Counted from the first letter of the stretch, positions 7,828 to 15,975 are shown. The stretch is DNA of 37,752 bases from Streptosporangiales bacterium (GCA_009784565.1 WRBL01000017.1:1-37752); one strand, 5' to 3'. The notes: generated by a model not told the origin, from the letters alone. A program made the numbers and translations.

Positions 7828-8005
7828 ATTAAGACGCACCTGCATCCGCGCTGGTTTGCCAGTCCAGCCCAAGGCGGCGGGCAGAAAACTTATCGGTGGT
7901 CTCTTCCGCGCCGAGCGACAGCCGACTTGTCGCGTCGAGACACCCTGATGGTTGAATTGGCGTCAGCACATGCGGAACCCGCCTGCGGGAGAGGTATTTT
8001 CAGGC

Positions 8006-8359
8006 ATGCTAGACCCTCTTACTCTGGCTATCGCATCGGCCATCGCGGGCAAGGCCGCCGAGGGCGTGACCGAGCAGGCGCGGGAGGCGATGTCGGCGAT
8101 CGCCGCCAGGCTCCGCGCAAAACTCCGGCGGCATCCAGCCGATCTCGCGGTCGTGAACGGAGAATCACCTGAACCGGAGGCGGTCGCTCAGATCCTGGAC
8201 CGGGAGTTCGCTGCCGACCCCAGTTTCCGTGATGAGATCAGGGCGCTGTGGGTCCAAGCGACCCCGACCGCCACCGACGACGCGGTCTCCAACGTCTTCC
8301 AGGGGCGGGCCGACAAGGTCATCCAACTCCGTGACGTCCACGGCGACATCAACTTGTAG
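8006..8359 (+). CDS. Small helical protein with C-terminal Q/G (amyloid-signalling-like) motif
   Basis: 117 aa from ATG 8006 (GGGAGAGG 11 nt upstream); ATG 7952 would add 18 unlikely residues. Seen: an N-terminal hydrophobic, small-residue-rich helix (LDPLTLAIASAIAGKAAEG, 2-20), a second amphipathic helix (EQAREAMSAIAARLRAKL), two short acidic helices, then a Gly/Asn-rich tail ending in VIQLRDVHGDINL. This resembles a common group of short actinobacterial proteins ending in V-x-Q-x3-[IV]-x-G-x-[IV]. Known: bacterial Bell-type effectors carry an N-terminal helical, membrane-active domain and a C-terminal amyloid motif that matches one at the N-terminus of an NLR. The NB-ARC protein at 13807-15975 has such a match (PVVQAHAIYGDVRI). 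Effector function is inferred; the domain itself is not formally recognised. Confidence 0.7.
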   Translation: MLDPLTLAIASAIAGKAAEGVTEQAREAMSAIAARLRAKLRRHPADLAVVNGESPEPEAVAQILDREFAADPSFRDEIRALWVQATPTATDDAVSNVFQGRADKVIQLRDVHGDINL

Positions 8360-8613
8360 GTCACTTCTTCGCCAGCGTCCCGAACTCAGATTCGGAACGA
8401 AGTCACCCGATTCCCCCGCGGATTCACCCTCGCAGCGCCCAGCCGACCTGGCTTCTTGAATGCTGACCCCAAGAGCCTTCTGCACTAGACCGAACGACCA
8501 TGGATGACCATACTTATTAGAAGTGGATTGGGCATGTGAATTCGTCGATGCAGGTCACGCCCCAACCACAAGCCCCGTAGTCTCGCATCGCACGATCAAC
8601 GTGCGCAACCGCT

Positions 8614-8620
8614 TGATAAT
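8614..8620 (+). promoter_or_regulatory. Candidate -10 box for the 49-aa peptide gene
   Basis: TGATAAT stands 34 bp before the ATG at 8654 and would give a leader of about 27 nt containing the GGGAGGG ribosome site. No clear -35 is seen (ATCAAC at 17-18 bp). The interval 8360-8613 otherwise shows nothing gene-like. Confidence 0.35.
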
Positions 8621-8653
8621 CTCGACCTTTCGGGATTCGGGAGGGCTAATAGA

Positions 8654-8803
8654 ATGAAAGGGTCCCCTGCGGCCATCTGGCTGCTTTTCGCGCTTCCGCT
8701 CATCGCCGTCATCGTGACGGCGGGTTACGCGACCTCAGCGCAGAATGCCCCGAACAACAATGTCGCCACGGCCGCTAGCCCGCTCTGGCACACGACTATG
8801 TGA
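8654..8803 (+). CDS. 49-aa small membrane-anchored or secreted peptide
   Basis: ATG 8654, stop TGA 8801-8803, with a strong GGGAGGG (8638-8645) at good spacing and an AT-rich -10-like box upstream. The peptide starts MKGSPAAIW, then a hydrophobic helix (LLFALPLIAVIVTAGY, residues 10-25), then a polar tail ATSAQNAPNNNVATAASPLW followed by HTTM. The helix could be a signal peptide with cleavage near ATSA-QN, releasing a peptide of about 20 aa, or a membrane anchor. It is convergent with the SARP-NB-ARC-TPR gene, 38 bp from its stop. No family recognised. Support is the ribosome site, the signal-peptide composition and the position. Confidence 0.55.
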   Translation: MKGSPAAIWLLFALPLIAVIVTAGYATSAQNAPNNNVATAASPLWHTTM

Positions 8804-8841
8804 CGCTCGCGCGCTTCCGGCGGCCTCCCGGACAGGTCAGG

Positions 8842-11800
8842 TCAGGCCGTCGGAAGTTGAAGTTTCAGCCAGTCTGAGGTCGGATCGCCCAGCATATGCA
8901 GGCGGAGATCAGCGGATCGCGCCGCCTCGGTCGCGCCCGCAGTGCGGTAGAGGTCGCGAGCCTGGCGCAGGCGGATCCGTCCGGTGCTGATTTTCCCCGC
9001 CCGAAGCATCGTCTTAGCCATCCCGTCCAGGACCATGGCCCGCTGGAAAGGATCCTCAACGTCCTGGGCAACCTTCAGGGCCTCCTGATAGCGGCGCATC
9101 GCTTCGTCGATGCGATCGGACTCCCGGTACACGTCCGCCGTTCCTCGGAGGGCCGTCGCCCTCACTGCCATGTCACCGACTTCCGTCGCCGCCGAGACGG
9201 CCTGCTCATAGTAGGTCCGGCCCTGATCGCGATCATCCATTGCCAGGCATGCATCACCACAGTCGCACATAGCCCGGGCCCGCCAGGGAAAGTCTCGAAG
9301 CTGCCGAAATTCCGCTAGCGCGCATTTGAACTCCGCGAGCGCCCGGCCAGGACTCTCCTTGTAGAGATAGACTCGCCCGATATTCAATCTGACGATGGCG
9401 CTATTTTGCTTTCCCCCCATTTCTCGCCACATCGACAGCGCCCTTTCATAATTGGCCAGGGCATCCCTGTGGCGCCCCTCCCTGAGACTCACCTCCGCCA
9501 TACTATTGAGTACGCTTGCGGCGCCGCGCCAATTTCCGGATCGCTCAAATATATCCAGCGACTTTCGAAGATTCTCCAGAGCCTCATCTATTTGCCCCAG
9601 CACCAGGCACGCTATCCCCAAGTGGAAACTAGCCTCAGCCTCTCCAGTAATATCCCCCGAGCGCACGTACAAGGATCGCGCATCCCGCTCGCAAGCTTGC
9701 ATATCTCGCACGTTTCCAAATTCCAAATTGATGACGCCAATAAAACCTATCGCCGCCGCTTCGCCATTCTGGTCGCCAAGCGACCGGTAGACACCCAGTG
9801 CTTGATCCGCGCGAGTGAAGGCATCCTCCCGAAGGCCGCCCGCCACGCAGGCCCGGCTGAGGTCGAGCAGGGCCCGCGCAGTGCGGCGCTGATCCCCCAG
9901 ATCACGGCACGCACGAAGGGCCCGGCCGTGAGCGTCGATAGACTCACTCCAGTAACCTTCTATTTCCAAGAATCCCGCGAGCATGTGAGTCAACTCCGCG
10001 CAGTCCTGTTGCCGTTCATGCCGACCCGCGTGTTCGGCGATCTTCAGCGCATTCCTCCATTCCAGCTCCAGCCAGCGACGCGAGTAGGTGCCCGAGTCTG
10101 GGTCTGATCGAGGGAGCGGGAGAGCGGAATGCCGACGGTGCGGGTATAGATCGCGGTCAGCGCGATCGACCCTGCTGAGGTAATGATCAAGCAGTCTGCG
10201 TTCCGCGTCACGACGAGCAGCCTTAGGCACTTCCAGGGCTGCTCGGGCCGATACGTAATCCCGAAGTAGGTCATGAAGCCGGAATCCTCCGCCGGCCGCA
10301 CGCTCAATCAGGTGCCGGTCCAGCAGGGCTGAAATCATCGCCGCCGCTACGCTCACGGGCAGGTTAGCCATGACCGCAGCGGATTCGGCACTGAAGGACG
10401 GACATACATTCATTCCCAGGAACCGAACGAGTCGTTGCTCCTGTTCGGACATCGCCTGGTATGAGGAGTTCAGCACTGACAGCACTTGGTCGTTCATCGT
10501 CTCTACCCCGGAGTCCGCGGAACCCCCCGGGGAAGTCAGGCCGCTGTCAGGCCTTATTCGACCTGCGGTAATGGCGATAGCGTAGGGAAGGTACCCGCAT
10601 TGCCGCACAGCCGCGGCGGCTGCGGCGGAGTCATCGTCAGCTCCTGTACCAGCGATCTGCCGGAACAGGGCAATCGCTTCTTCTTCTGGCAGCACGTCAA
10701 GCGAGAGTTCCGATGCGCCGGCAAGCCCGCGCAAACGGTGACGCGTGGTAACGAAAACACGGCATGGTCCCGCCTCCGGCAGGAGTTGCTTGACGGAATT
10801 GGCGTCTGGCACGTCGTCGAGGACGATGGCCATCCGCCGGCTCGCCGCTTCCCTCTGCCACAGCGAGGCCAGTTCCTTCTGGCCTCTGGGCAGGCCGGAA
10901 CGGTGAACGCCGGCCATTTCGAGCAGACGACACAGTGCCGCGTCGGCACCCAGCGGCGACTGGTCAACCTCGTTGGCATGGAATTCCAGGTAGAGCACTT
11001 CGTCCGCAAGACGTGTGGCGGCTTCAACCGCGAGGCTGGTCTTACCGACACCCGGCAGCCCGGAGATGATCCATACGGACGGATCGCCGGGTCCAGCGGC
11101 GGTCAGCCGCCGGAGGTCCGCCTCCCGGCCGACGAATGCCGTATTCCTGCGCGGGACCGGCGCGACGCGATCCGCGGACACCGGCCTTCTCGGAGCCTTC
11201 GGTTGCTCGAGGTCTCCCCGCAGAATCCTCTGATGATGCGCTACCAGCCGTGGTCCAGGGTCAATTCCCTGCTCCCCGAGAAGCGCCCGCACCCGCTGGA
11301 ACACCTCCAGCGCTTCTGCTTGCCGACCCGACCAGAACAGTGCGGTCATCTCGTGTTCCGCACAGATCTGATCGTCCGGATAATGCGCTCGCAATTGACG
11401 CAGTTCTCCGAGAAGCTCGTCATGGCGCCCGAGGGTGAGGCCAAGTCCTATCCGCTTCAGAACGCAGTTCCGGCGGTCGTCCTGCAGGCTTTCTCGCACT
11501 GCGGCCGCCCACCAGCCGCCAAGGCCCCCCAGCGCGGTCCCGTACCACAACGTCTCCGCCTCGCACCGCCGGGCGATCGCCTGATCAAGGTTGCCGTCTC
11601 TCTCCGCCACCTCCGCCTCGCGCCGGAGCCGGCTGAAACGGCGTACGTCCACGCAGTCGTCGGCGACCAGTAGCTGATAGCCGCCGTCCCTCGTCACCAG
11701 CTCCGCCCGGCCGCCTGACGCGTCGATCACGTTCCTCACGTGATGGAGGTAGGCCCGGAAAGTCGCCTCCGTCGCCTCCTGAGGGTCATCCCAGACGCGA

Positions 11801-11943
11801 GAGATGAGTTCCCCCTTGGAGACCACTCGTCGCCCGCTCATCAGCAGCACGGCCAGCAGACATTTTTCCTTCCCCCGAGGGGGTAGCGGAATCTGCTCCG
11901 TGCCCTGCAGGACCTCCAGCGGCCCCAGCAGCCTGAATTCCAT
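8842..11943 (-). CDS. AfsR/SARP-family regulator with NB-ARC and TPR domains
   Basis: 1033 aa, ATG 11943. Domains in order: winged-helix OmpR-type DNA-binding domain (about 1-93: FRLLGPLEV, RVVSKGELISRVWDD), BTAD bacterial activator domain (about 98-245: VDVRRF, ALEVFQRVR...GIDPGPRL), NB-ARC NTPase (about 265-560: FVGRE, Walker A GLPGVGKT 295-302, Walker B MAIVLDD 371-377, sensor FVTTRHR, LHD 556-558) and at least six TPR units (about 640-1020). This is the complete architecture of AfsR, a pleiotropic activator of secondary metabolism in Streptomyces that binds direct repeats at target promoters. No biosynthetic cluster lies in the window, so the target may be the divergent GT-B gene or genes elsewhere. 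GC of the TPR-coding part (about 9360-9760) is clearly below that of the flanking metabolic genes, suggesting transfer. No strong ribosome site is seen. Confidence 0.95.
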   Translation of the reverse strand: MEFRLLGPLEVLQGTEQIPLPPRGKEKCLLAVLLMSGRRVVSKGELISRVWDDPQEATEATFRAYLHHVRNVIDASGGRAELVTRDGGYQLLVADDCVDVRRFSRLRREAEVAERDGNLDQAIARRCEAETLWYGTALGGLGGWWAAAVRESLQDDRRNCVLKRIGLGLTLGRHDELLGELRQLRAHYPDDQICAEHEMTALFWSGRQAEALEVFQRVRALLGEQGIDPGPRLVAHHQRILRGDLEQPKAPRRPVSADRVAPVPRRNTAFVGREADLRRLTAAGPGDPSVWIISGLPGVGKTSLAVEAATRLADEVLYLEFHANEVDQSPLGADAALCRLLEMAGVHRSGLPRGQKELASLWQREAASRRMAIVLDDVPDANSVKQLLPEAGPCRVFVTTRHRLRGLAGASELSLDVLPEEEAIALFRQIAGTGADDDSAAAAAAVRQCGYLPYAIAITAGRIRPDSGLTSPGGSADSGVETMNDQVLSVLNSSYQAMSEQEQRLVRFLGMNVCPSFSAESAAVMANLPVSVAAAMISALLDRHLIERAAGGGFRLHDLLRDYVSARAALEVPKAARRDAERRLLDHYLSRVDRADRDLYPHRRHSALPLPRSDPDSGTYSRRWLELEWRNALKIAEHAGRHERQQDCAELTHMLAGFLEIEGYWSESIDAHGRALRACRDLGDQRRTARALLDLSRACVAGGLREDAFTRADQALGVYRSLGDQNGEAAAIGFIGVINLEFGNVRDMQACERDARSLYVRSGDITGEAEASFHLGIACLVLGQIDEALENLRKSLDIFERSGNWRGAASVLNSMAEVSLREGRHRDALANYERALSMWREMGGKQNSAIVRLNIGRVYLYKESPGRALAEFKCALAEFRQLRDFPWRARAMCDCGDACLAMDDRDQGRTYYEQAVSAATEVGDMAVRATALRGTADVYRESDRIDEAMRRYQEALKVAQDVEDPFQRAMVLDGMAKTMLRAGKISTGRIRLRQARDLYRTAGATEAARSADLRLHMLGDPTSDWLKLQLPTA

Positions 11944-12120
11944 AATCGCCCCGGCTTGCCTGCGTAGATGAACACGTCATCCGTGTCGACGGGAACAAAG
12001 ATCGTCTACCCGGCAACACTTCCGCAAATACCACATAACACGAGATTGATTATTACGATTAGATAACAACCGGAGAGTAATCTGTTCATAGCTCACGCCG
12101 CAATCACTCCGATGTGCGCA

Positions 12121-12168
12121 TGCAATTTCATTAGCGGTGCAATTGCACTGCAAGATTCCTCGCTGCAA
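12121..12168 (+). repeat. Four TGCAA direct repeats: SARP-box-like cluster
   Basis: TGCAA occurs at 12121, 12138, 12149 and 12164. The middle pair is exactly 11 bp apart (one helical turn), the spacing typical of the direct heptamer repeats bound by SARP regulators. They lie upstream of the GT-B gene and divergent from a SARP gene. Binding is inferred. Confidence 0.4.
12137..12148. promoter_or_regulatory. Perfect 12-bp palindrome GTGCAATTGCAC
   Basis: GTGCAATTGCAC reads the same on both strands and overlaps the second TGCAA repeat in the SARP/GT-B divergent region. It may be a dimeric operator, or an accidental product of adjacent TGCAA/TTGCA elements. Confidence 0.4.
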
Positions 12169-12320
12169 CTCTCCTGTCCCGCTCACTGCAGCTAAAGTGT
12201 CAACACACCTCCCCCATGCTCGTAATCGAAACCGAAAACGACCTCGTGGAGGACGAAGTGCATTGCGGTGAATGGAGCCATCAGGGGCCATTCGGAATCG
12301 ATGCGGCCAAGGGAGCAACA

Positions 12321-13499
12321 GTGCCATCCCAGCGCACAGTGCTGGCGGTGGTGCATAGTGTCGTGACCGGCACCCGACTGGCCGACGTGCTGCCCGTGGT
12401 CGCGGAGGACTGGCGGGTCCAGGTGGTCTTCACTCCGGGTCCGTCCTTGTTTACGAACGACGTTCAGGGTTTCCTGCACGATCTGGGCGCACACGTGGTC
12501 CCCTGGCAGAGGGCGATCAGCGAACAATTCGATCTGGCCATCGCGGCCGACACTGGAGGGCTGGAGCGGATTCACGCTCCCGTCATTCTCATGCCTCACG
12601 GCGTCGGTTACGGAAAGCTCACCGCTCACTGGCCCGGGCCCGGTATCCCCAGCTCTCGTCACCATGCTCGCGGAACTGAGCGCCAGCAGCTGATCTACCA
12701 CGGCCGCGTGGTCCCGTCCGCCATTCTGCTCGCGCATCACGATCGCCTGGGGCAGTTGCGGCGGTCGTGTCCCGAGGCGGTCCCGGCCGCGGTCATCGCC
12801 GGCGACCCTTGTCACGACCGGCTCTCGGCCAGTCTCCCGTTCCGGGATAGCTACCGGCGGGCCCTGAAAGTCCCGTCCGGCCAGAAACTGATCCTGGTCA
12901 CCTCCACCTGGGGGTCAGGGTCCCTGCTCGGCCAGGGGCCCGGAATCCTGGACCGTCTCATGACCGAACTGCCCTCCGACCGCTACAAGGTGGCGGTCGC
13001 GCTGCACCCGGACTGCTGGGACTGGCATAGCGCGTTCCAGCTCCGGTCCTGGACGAAGAACTGCCTTCGGAGAGGCATGACGCTGCTGCCTTCCCCGGAG
13101 GGGTGGCGAGCGGCGCTCGTGGCCTCTGACCTGGTAGTCGGCGATCACGGCTCTGTCTCCACCTACTCCGCAGCCGCGGGCGTCCCCGTTGTCCTGGGCG
13201 CGTTTCCCGATGACGTTGTCGCTCCAGGCTCCGCCGTTGAACTGCTCGGTCGAACGGCCCCGCGCCTTAACCTGGCCCGGCCGCTGCGACCTCAGCTCGA
13301 TCAGTCCATCGCCGACTACCGGGAGGAGTCCTATGAGAAGATCCGGGACCAGGTCACGTCGGTGCCCGGGGAAGCGCGGAGGATTATCCGCCAGGTCATC
13401 TACCGCCATCTGGATCTGGATGAACCGCCGGATGCCCCTCGTACGGATCCGGTGCCGCGCCCGGGCAGCCCACAGGATCAAGGCTCTCACGCATGCTGA
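12321..13499 (+). CDS. GT-B fold enzyme, CDP-glycerol glycerophosphotransferase-like
   Basis: 392 aa from GTG 12321, chosen because AAGGGAG lies five bases upstream. ATG 12216 lacks any ribosome site and would add 35 unrelated residues. Seen, in the order found in TagB/TagF-type transferases: MPHGVGYGKL (91-100, HG motif), GDPCHDRL (161-168), LILVTSTWGSGSLLG (190-204) beginning the C-terminal Rossmann half, ALHP (227-230), and SDLVVGDHGS followed by AAAGVPVV (269-291), the donor-binding signature. Known family role: transfer of glycerol- or ribitol-phosphate from CDP donors to wall polymers. Here there is no membrane segment and no wall-teichoic gene nearby, so the acceptor is unknown. Its stop overlaps the next gene by seven bases, and the pair sits between two NB-ARC genes, which suggests a role in the same system. 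Confidence 0.7.
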   Translation: MPSQRTVLAVVHSVVTGTRLADVLPVVAEDWRVQVVFTPGPSLFTNDVQGFLHDLGAHVVPWQRAISEQFDLAIAADTGGLERIHAPVILMPHGVGYGKLTAHWPGPGIPSSRHHARGTERQQLIYHGRVVPSAILLAHHDRLGQLRRSCPEAVPAAVIAGDPCHDRLSASLPFRDSYRRALKVPSGQKLILVTSTWGSGSLLGQGPGILDRLMTELPSDRYKVAVALHPDCWDWHSAFQLRSWTKNCLRRGMTLLPSPEGWRAALVASDLVVGDHGSVSTYSAAAGVPVVLGAFPDDVVAPGSAVELLGRTAPRLNLARPLRPQLDQSIADYREESYEKIRDQVTSVPGEARRIIRQVIYRHLDLDEPPDAPRTDPVPRPGSPQDQGSHAC

Positions 13500-13843
13500 C
13501 ATACGAGCCGGTTTTCTGCGTAGTCGCCCGGGTCAACGGCTTCGAGGCCGGGCGACTGGCGATCGCCGACATCGTCGCCGACCACCGGACCACGGCCGTA
13601 GAGGCACCCGCAACACGAGCGGCCAGGGTCTTCGCCGCCCTGCCGGGCTGCGAGATCTACCTGACCCCGGACGGGAGTGCCGGCTATGCGGCCTTCACCC
13701 GCGGCGGACAGTCATTCACGATCGTCCGTGCGGAAGGCCGCTGCGACGTGCCCCCCGAAGCCGCCGAGGCCTGTGCCAAGACCTTGTACGTTCTGGCCTG
13801 CGCCAGTCATCCCGCCAGTCGGGCGCGTACCTCATCGGCCTGA
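13493..13843 (+). CDS. Small conserved-looking protein coupled to the GT-B gene
   Basis: 116 aa, ATG 13493 overlapping the GT-B stop (ATGCTGA), hence translationally coupled. Not recognised as a named family. Seen: an alternating beta/alpha composition (VFCVVARVNGF, helix EAPATRAARVFAAL, strands CEIYLTPDGSAGYAAF, QSFTIVRAEG, helix PPEAAEACAKTLYVLACAS), four cysteines, and no membrane segment or signal. Its 3' end overlaps the convergent NB-ARC gene by 37 bases, an unusual antisense overlap. The coupling suggests a partner or accessory subunit of the GT-B enzyme. Confidence 0.7.
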   Translation: MLTYEPVFCVVARVNGFEAGRLAIADIVADHRTTAVEAPATRAARVFAALPGCEIYLTPDGSAGYAAFTRGGQSFTIVRAEGRCDVPPEAAEACAKTLYVLACASHPASRARTSSA

Positions 13844-15975
13844 GGAGCGCCCACTTCGGTGTACAGAGCCAGAGCTTGTTCCAGGTGCCCGCAGGAGCGT
13901 GAACGCTGGCCTAGCGCGGCGGCCAGGTTCGCGACCTGGACGTGAGCGCGGGCCTGATCATAGGTCGCGCCAATCGACTTGGCGATCTCCACAGCGGCGC
14001 CTAGCGGCACCTCCGCCTCCTGGGGCCGGCCCAGCCTCGCCAGGACTTCGCCGAGCGCCGTCAGCGCGCGGGCCTGGTGATACAACTCGCCAATGGCCTC
14101 AAACTGCCCCGTCGCGGAACGGAAATGACCGACAGCGGCCTCCGGCCGTCCCGAGGCCGCGAGCGTTTGCCCGATGTTGAAGTTCATCAGCGCGACGCCA
14201 CGAGGACGGCCGATCGCCTGGTGAACGGCGAGCGCCGCCGTGAAGCCGTTGATCGCCTCGTCATACGCTCCCTGCCGGAGCCGGACCACTCCGAGATGGT
14301 CCAGTGCCGACGCTTCGCCCAGCCGGTGCCCTTCCTCCCTGAATAGTTCCATCGCCTGGATGAAGTGCCGGGCGGCCGCGTCCAGGGCACGCACGCTGCG
14401 GTGCGCGGCCCCGAGCTGGATATGCATCTGGGCCTCGCCCAGGCAGTCGCCGCAGGCCTGGGCACTCTCCAAACCGACAGCGTGGGAAGCGAACCATGCC
14501 TCGTACCGCTTCCGGCTCAGCAGGGTTCCCCACAGGCCTTCGCACAGTTGCCAGGCCTCCGGGTGCAGCCCGGCATCACGGGCGGCCCGCACTGCGGCGA
14601 CCAGCCCCGGCATATGCGACTCTACCCAGGCCAGCGCGTCGGGTGGACCTCCGTATTCGGAAGGCTGATCGCTCTCCTCCGCGTACAGCGGGCCCAGGCG
14701 CCAGCGGCCCGGCAGGATCACCCGGTCCGCCGCCACAGCCTTGTGCAGGTACCAGTTCACGCTGCGGCGGATCACTCCCTCCGCTCCGCCAGGAAGGTCC
14801 GGGACCTCCTGTTCCCGGGCATGGAGCCGGACAAGATCATGCATCCGGTAGCGGCCGACCGGGGACTCCTCCAGGAGACTGGCGTCGGTCAGCGCGTCAA
14901 GCAGATCCTGACCGCGAGCGTCATCGAGCGCGGCGATCGCGAGATCGGCGGGGAAGTCAGGGCCGGGTATCAGCGCGGTCGCCCGGTAGGCCCGGGCGAC
15001 CGCGATCGGCAGCGTCTGGCATGACGCGTCAAAGGTGGCCCGGACCGACAGGTCTCCGTCCAGGCTGAGCGCCGAGAGCCGGGCCTGTCCGTCGGCCAGG
15101 TCGCGCGCAATCCGGCTCACCGGCCAGTTCGGGTGGGCCGCCAGACGCGCCCCGGCGACGCAGAGAGCCAGAGGTACTCCCCCGCACAGCCGCACCACCT
15201 CACGGCTCGCGTCTTCTTCCGCCGCAGTGCGCTCCGCGCCTGCGACTCGCCCGAGAAGGTCGGCCGCCGCGACTTCCTCCAAGGAGCGCAGCTCAAGAAA
15301 CCGGGCCCCGTCCACCGCCAGGCCCGCGATCCGCCGCCGGGTCGTCACGAGCGCCAGGCTCGTCCCGGGTTCGGGGCCTGGCCCGGGCAGCAGCGTGCGC
15401 ACCTGCGCCGCCGAGGCGGCGTTGTCCAGGAAGACGGCTGTCCTCCGGCCGTCGGTCAGCGACCGAAACAGCGCCGCCCGCTCGTGCAGCGTCCGCGGAA
15501 TGCTGTCCGGGGGCACCCCGAGGAGCCTGAGAAAACCGTCCAGGACGTCACCCGGCGGCACGACGCCGTCTAGCTGATGCCCGCCCAGGTCCGCGGACAG
15601 GACACCGTCTGGATACCGGGTGCTGGCTCTGCTCAGCCAATGCGCGGCCAGGGATGTCTTGCCCAGGCCACCCGGGCCGACGATAACCACGATGGCGGGG
15701 CCTTTCACCGTCTCCGTGCCAGCGGCAAGCCGCTCCAACTCGGCTAGTTCCCCGGCACGACCGGTGAAATTAACCGGTGCCGCCGGCAGCTGACGTGGCT
15801 TCGGCTGAGAACGCTCAGCGGTGCCGCCGCCTATGCGCACGTCCCCGTAGATGGCATGAGCCTGCACGACCGGTCCCGCGGTGCCGCTCATCTCGTTTCG
15901 CGGGCCGGGAGCGGTTTCCCGGCGCTCTTCCACCGCGTCGCGCGGCTGCTGGCCGTCCGGGCCGCTGGAGTCCAT
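13807..15975 (-). CDS. NB-ARC-TPR STAND protein with N-terminal Q/G signalling motif
   Basis: 722 aa, ATG 15975. Seen: a polar, disordered N-terminus; residues 35-48 PVVQAHAIYGDVRI, matching the C-terminal motif of the 117-aa protein at 8006-8359; then an NB-ARC domain with NFTGR (69-73), Walker A GPGGLGKT (100-107), Walker B VFLDN (181-185), TTRRR (211-215), GGVPLAL (265-271) and MHD (378-380); then about seven TPR units (about 440-720). There is no DNA-binding domain. Known: NLR-type receptors with a short amyloid motif before NB-ARC template the fold of a matching effector. Inferred: the TPRs sense a ligand, NB-ARC oligomerises, and the motif nucleates the effector. The 3' end overlaps the small protein gene by 37 bases. 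The upstream promoter is well defined and flanked by inverted repeats. Confidence 0.93.
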   Translation of the reverse strand: MDSSGPDGQQPRDAVEERRETAPGPRNEMSGTAGPVVQAHAIYGDVRIGGGTAERSQPKPRQLPAAPVNFTGRAGELAELERLAAGTETVKGPAIVVIVGPGGLGKTSLAAHWLSRASTRYPDGVLSADLGGHQLDGVVPPGDVLDGFLRLLGVPPDSIPRTLHERAALFRSLTDGRRTAVFLDNAASAAQVRTLLPGPGPEPGTSLALVTTRRRIAGLAVDGARFLELRSLEEVAAADLLGRVAGAERTAAEEDASREVVRLCGGVPLALCVAGARLAAHPNWPVSRIARDLADGQARLSALSLDGDLSVRATFDASCQTLPIAVARAYRATALIPGPDFPADLAIAALDDARGQDLLDALTDASLLEESPVGRYRMHDLVRLHAREQEVPDLPGGAEGVIRRSVNWYLHKAVAADRVILPGRWRLGPLYAEESDQPSEYGGPPDALAWVESHMPGLVAAVRAARDAGLHPEAWQLCEGLWGTLLSRKRYEAWFASHAVGLESAQACGDCLGEAQMHIQLGAAHRSVRALDAAARHFIQAMELFREEGHRLGEASALDHLGVVRLRQGAYDEAINGFTAALAVHQAIGRPRGVALMNFNIGQTLAASGRPEAAVGHFRSATGQFEAIGELYHQARALTALGEVLARLGRPQEAEVPLGAAVEIAKSIGATYDQARAHVQVANLAAALGQRSRSCGHLEQALALYTEVGAPQADEVRARLAG

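Larger units (their letters stand above)
11944..12320. promoter_or_regulatory. Divergent AT-rich regulatory region between SARP and GT-B genes
   Basis: 377-bp gap holding the promoters of both genes. It is markedly AT-rich (about 12020-12200). Rightward, TAAAGT (12193-12198) could be the -10 of the GT-B gene. Leftward, several TAAT/TATC stretches near 12040-12065 could serve the SARP gene, but no box is convincing enough to fix. The part 12216-12320 is an open in-frame extension of the GT-B gene but has no ribosome site, so it is treated here as leader. Confidence 0.45.

Noticed and set aside
8360-8650. Possible gene in the gap before the 49-aa peptide
   Set aside because: Short frames only, without ribosome site or recognisable composition.
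12216-12320. Upstream ATG 12216 as start of the GT-B gene
   Set aside because: No ribosome site (preceded by a C-run) and the added residues have no family character; GTG 12321 has AAGGGAG at good spacing.
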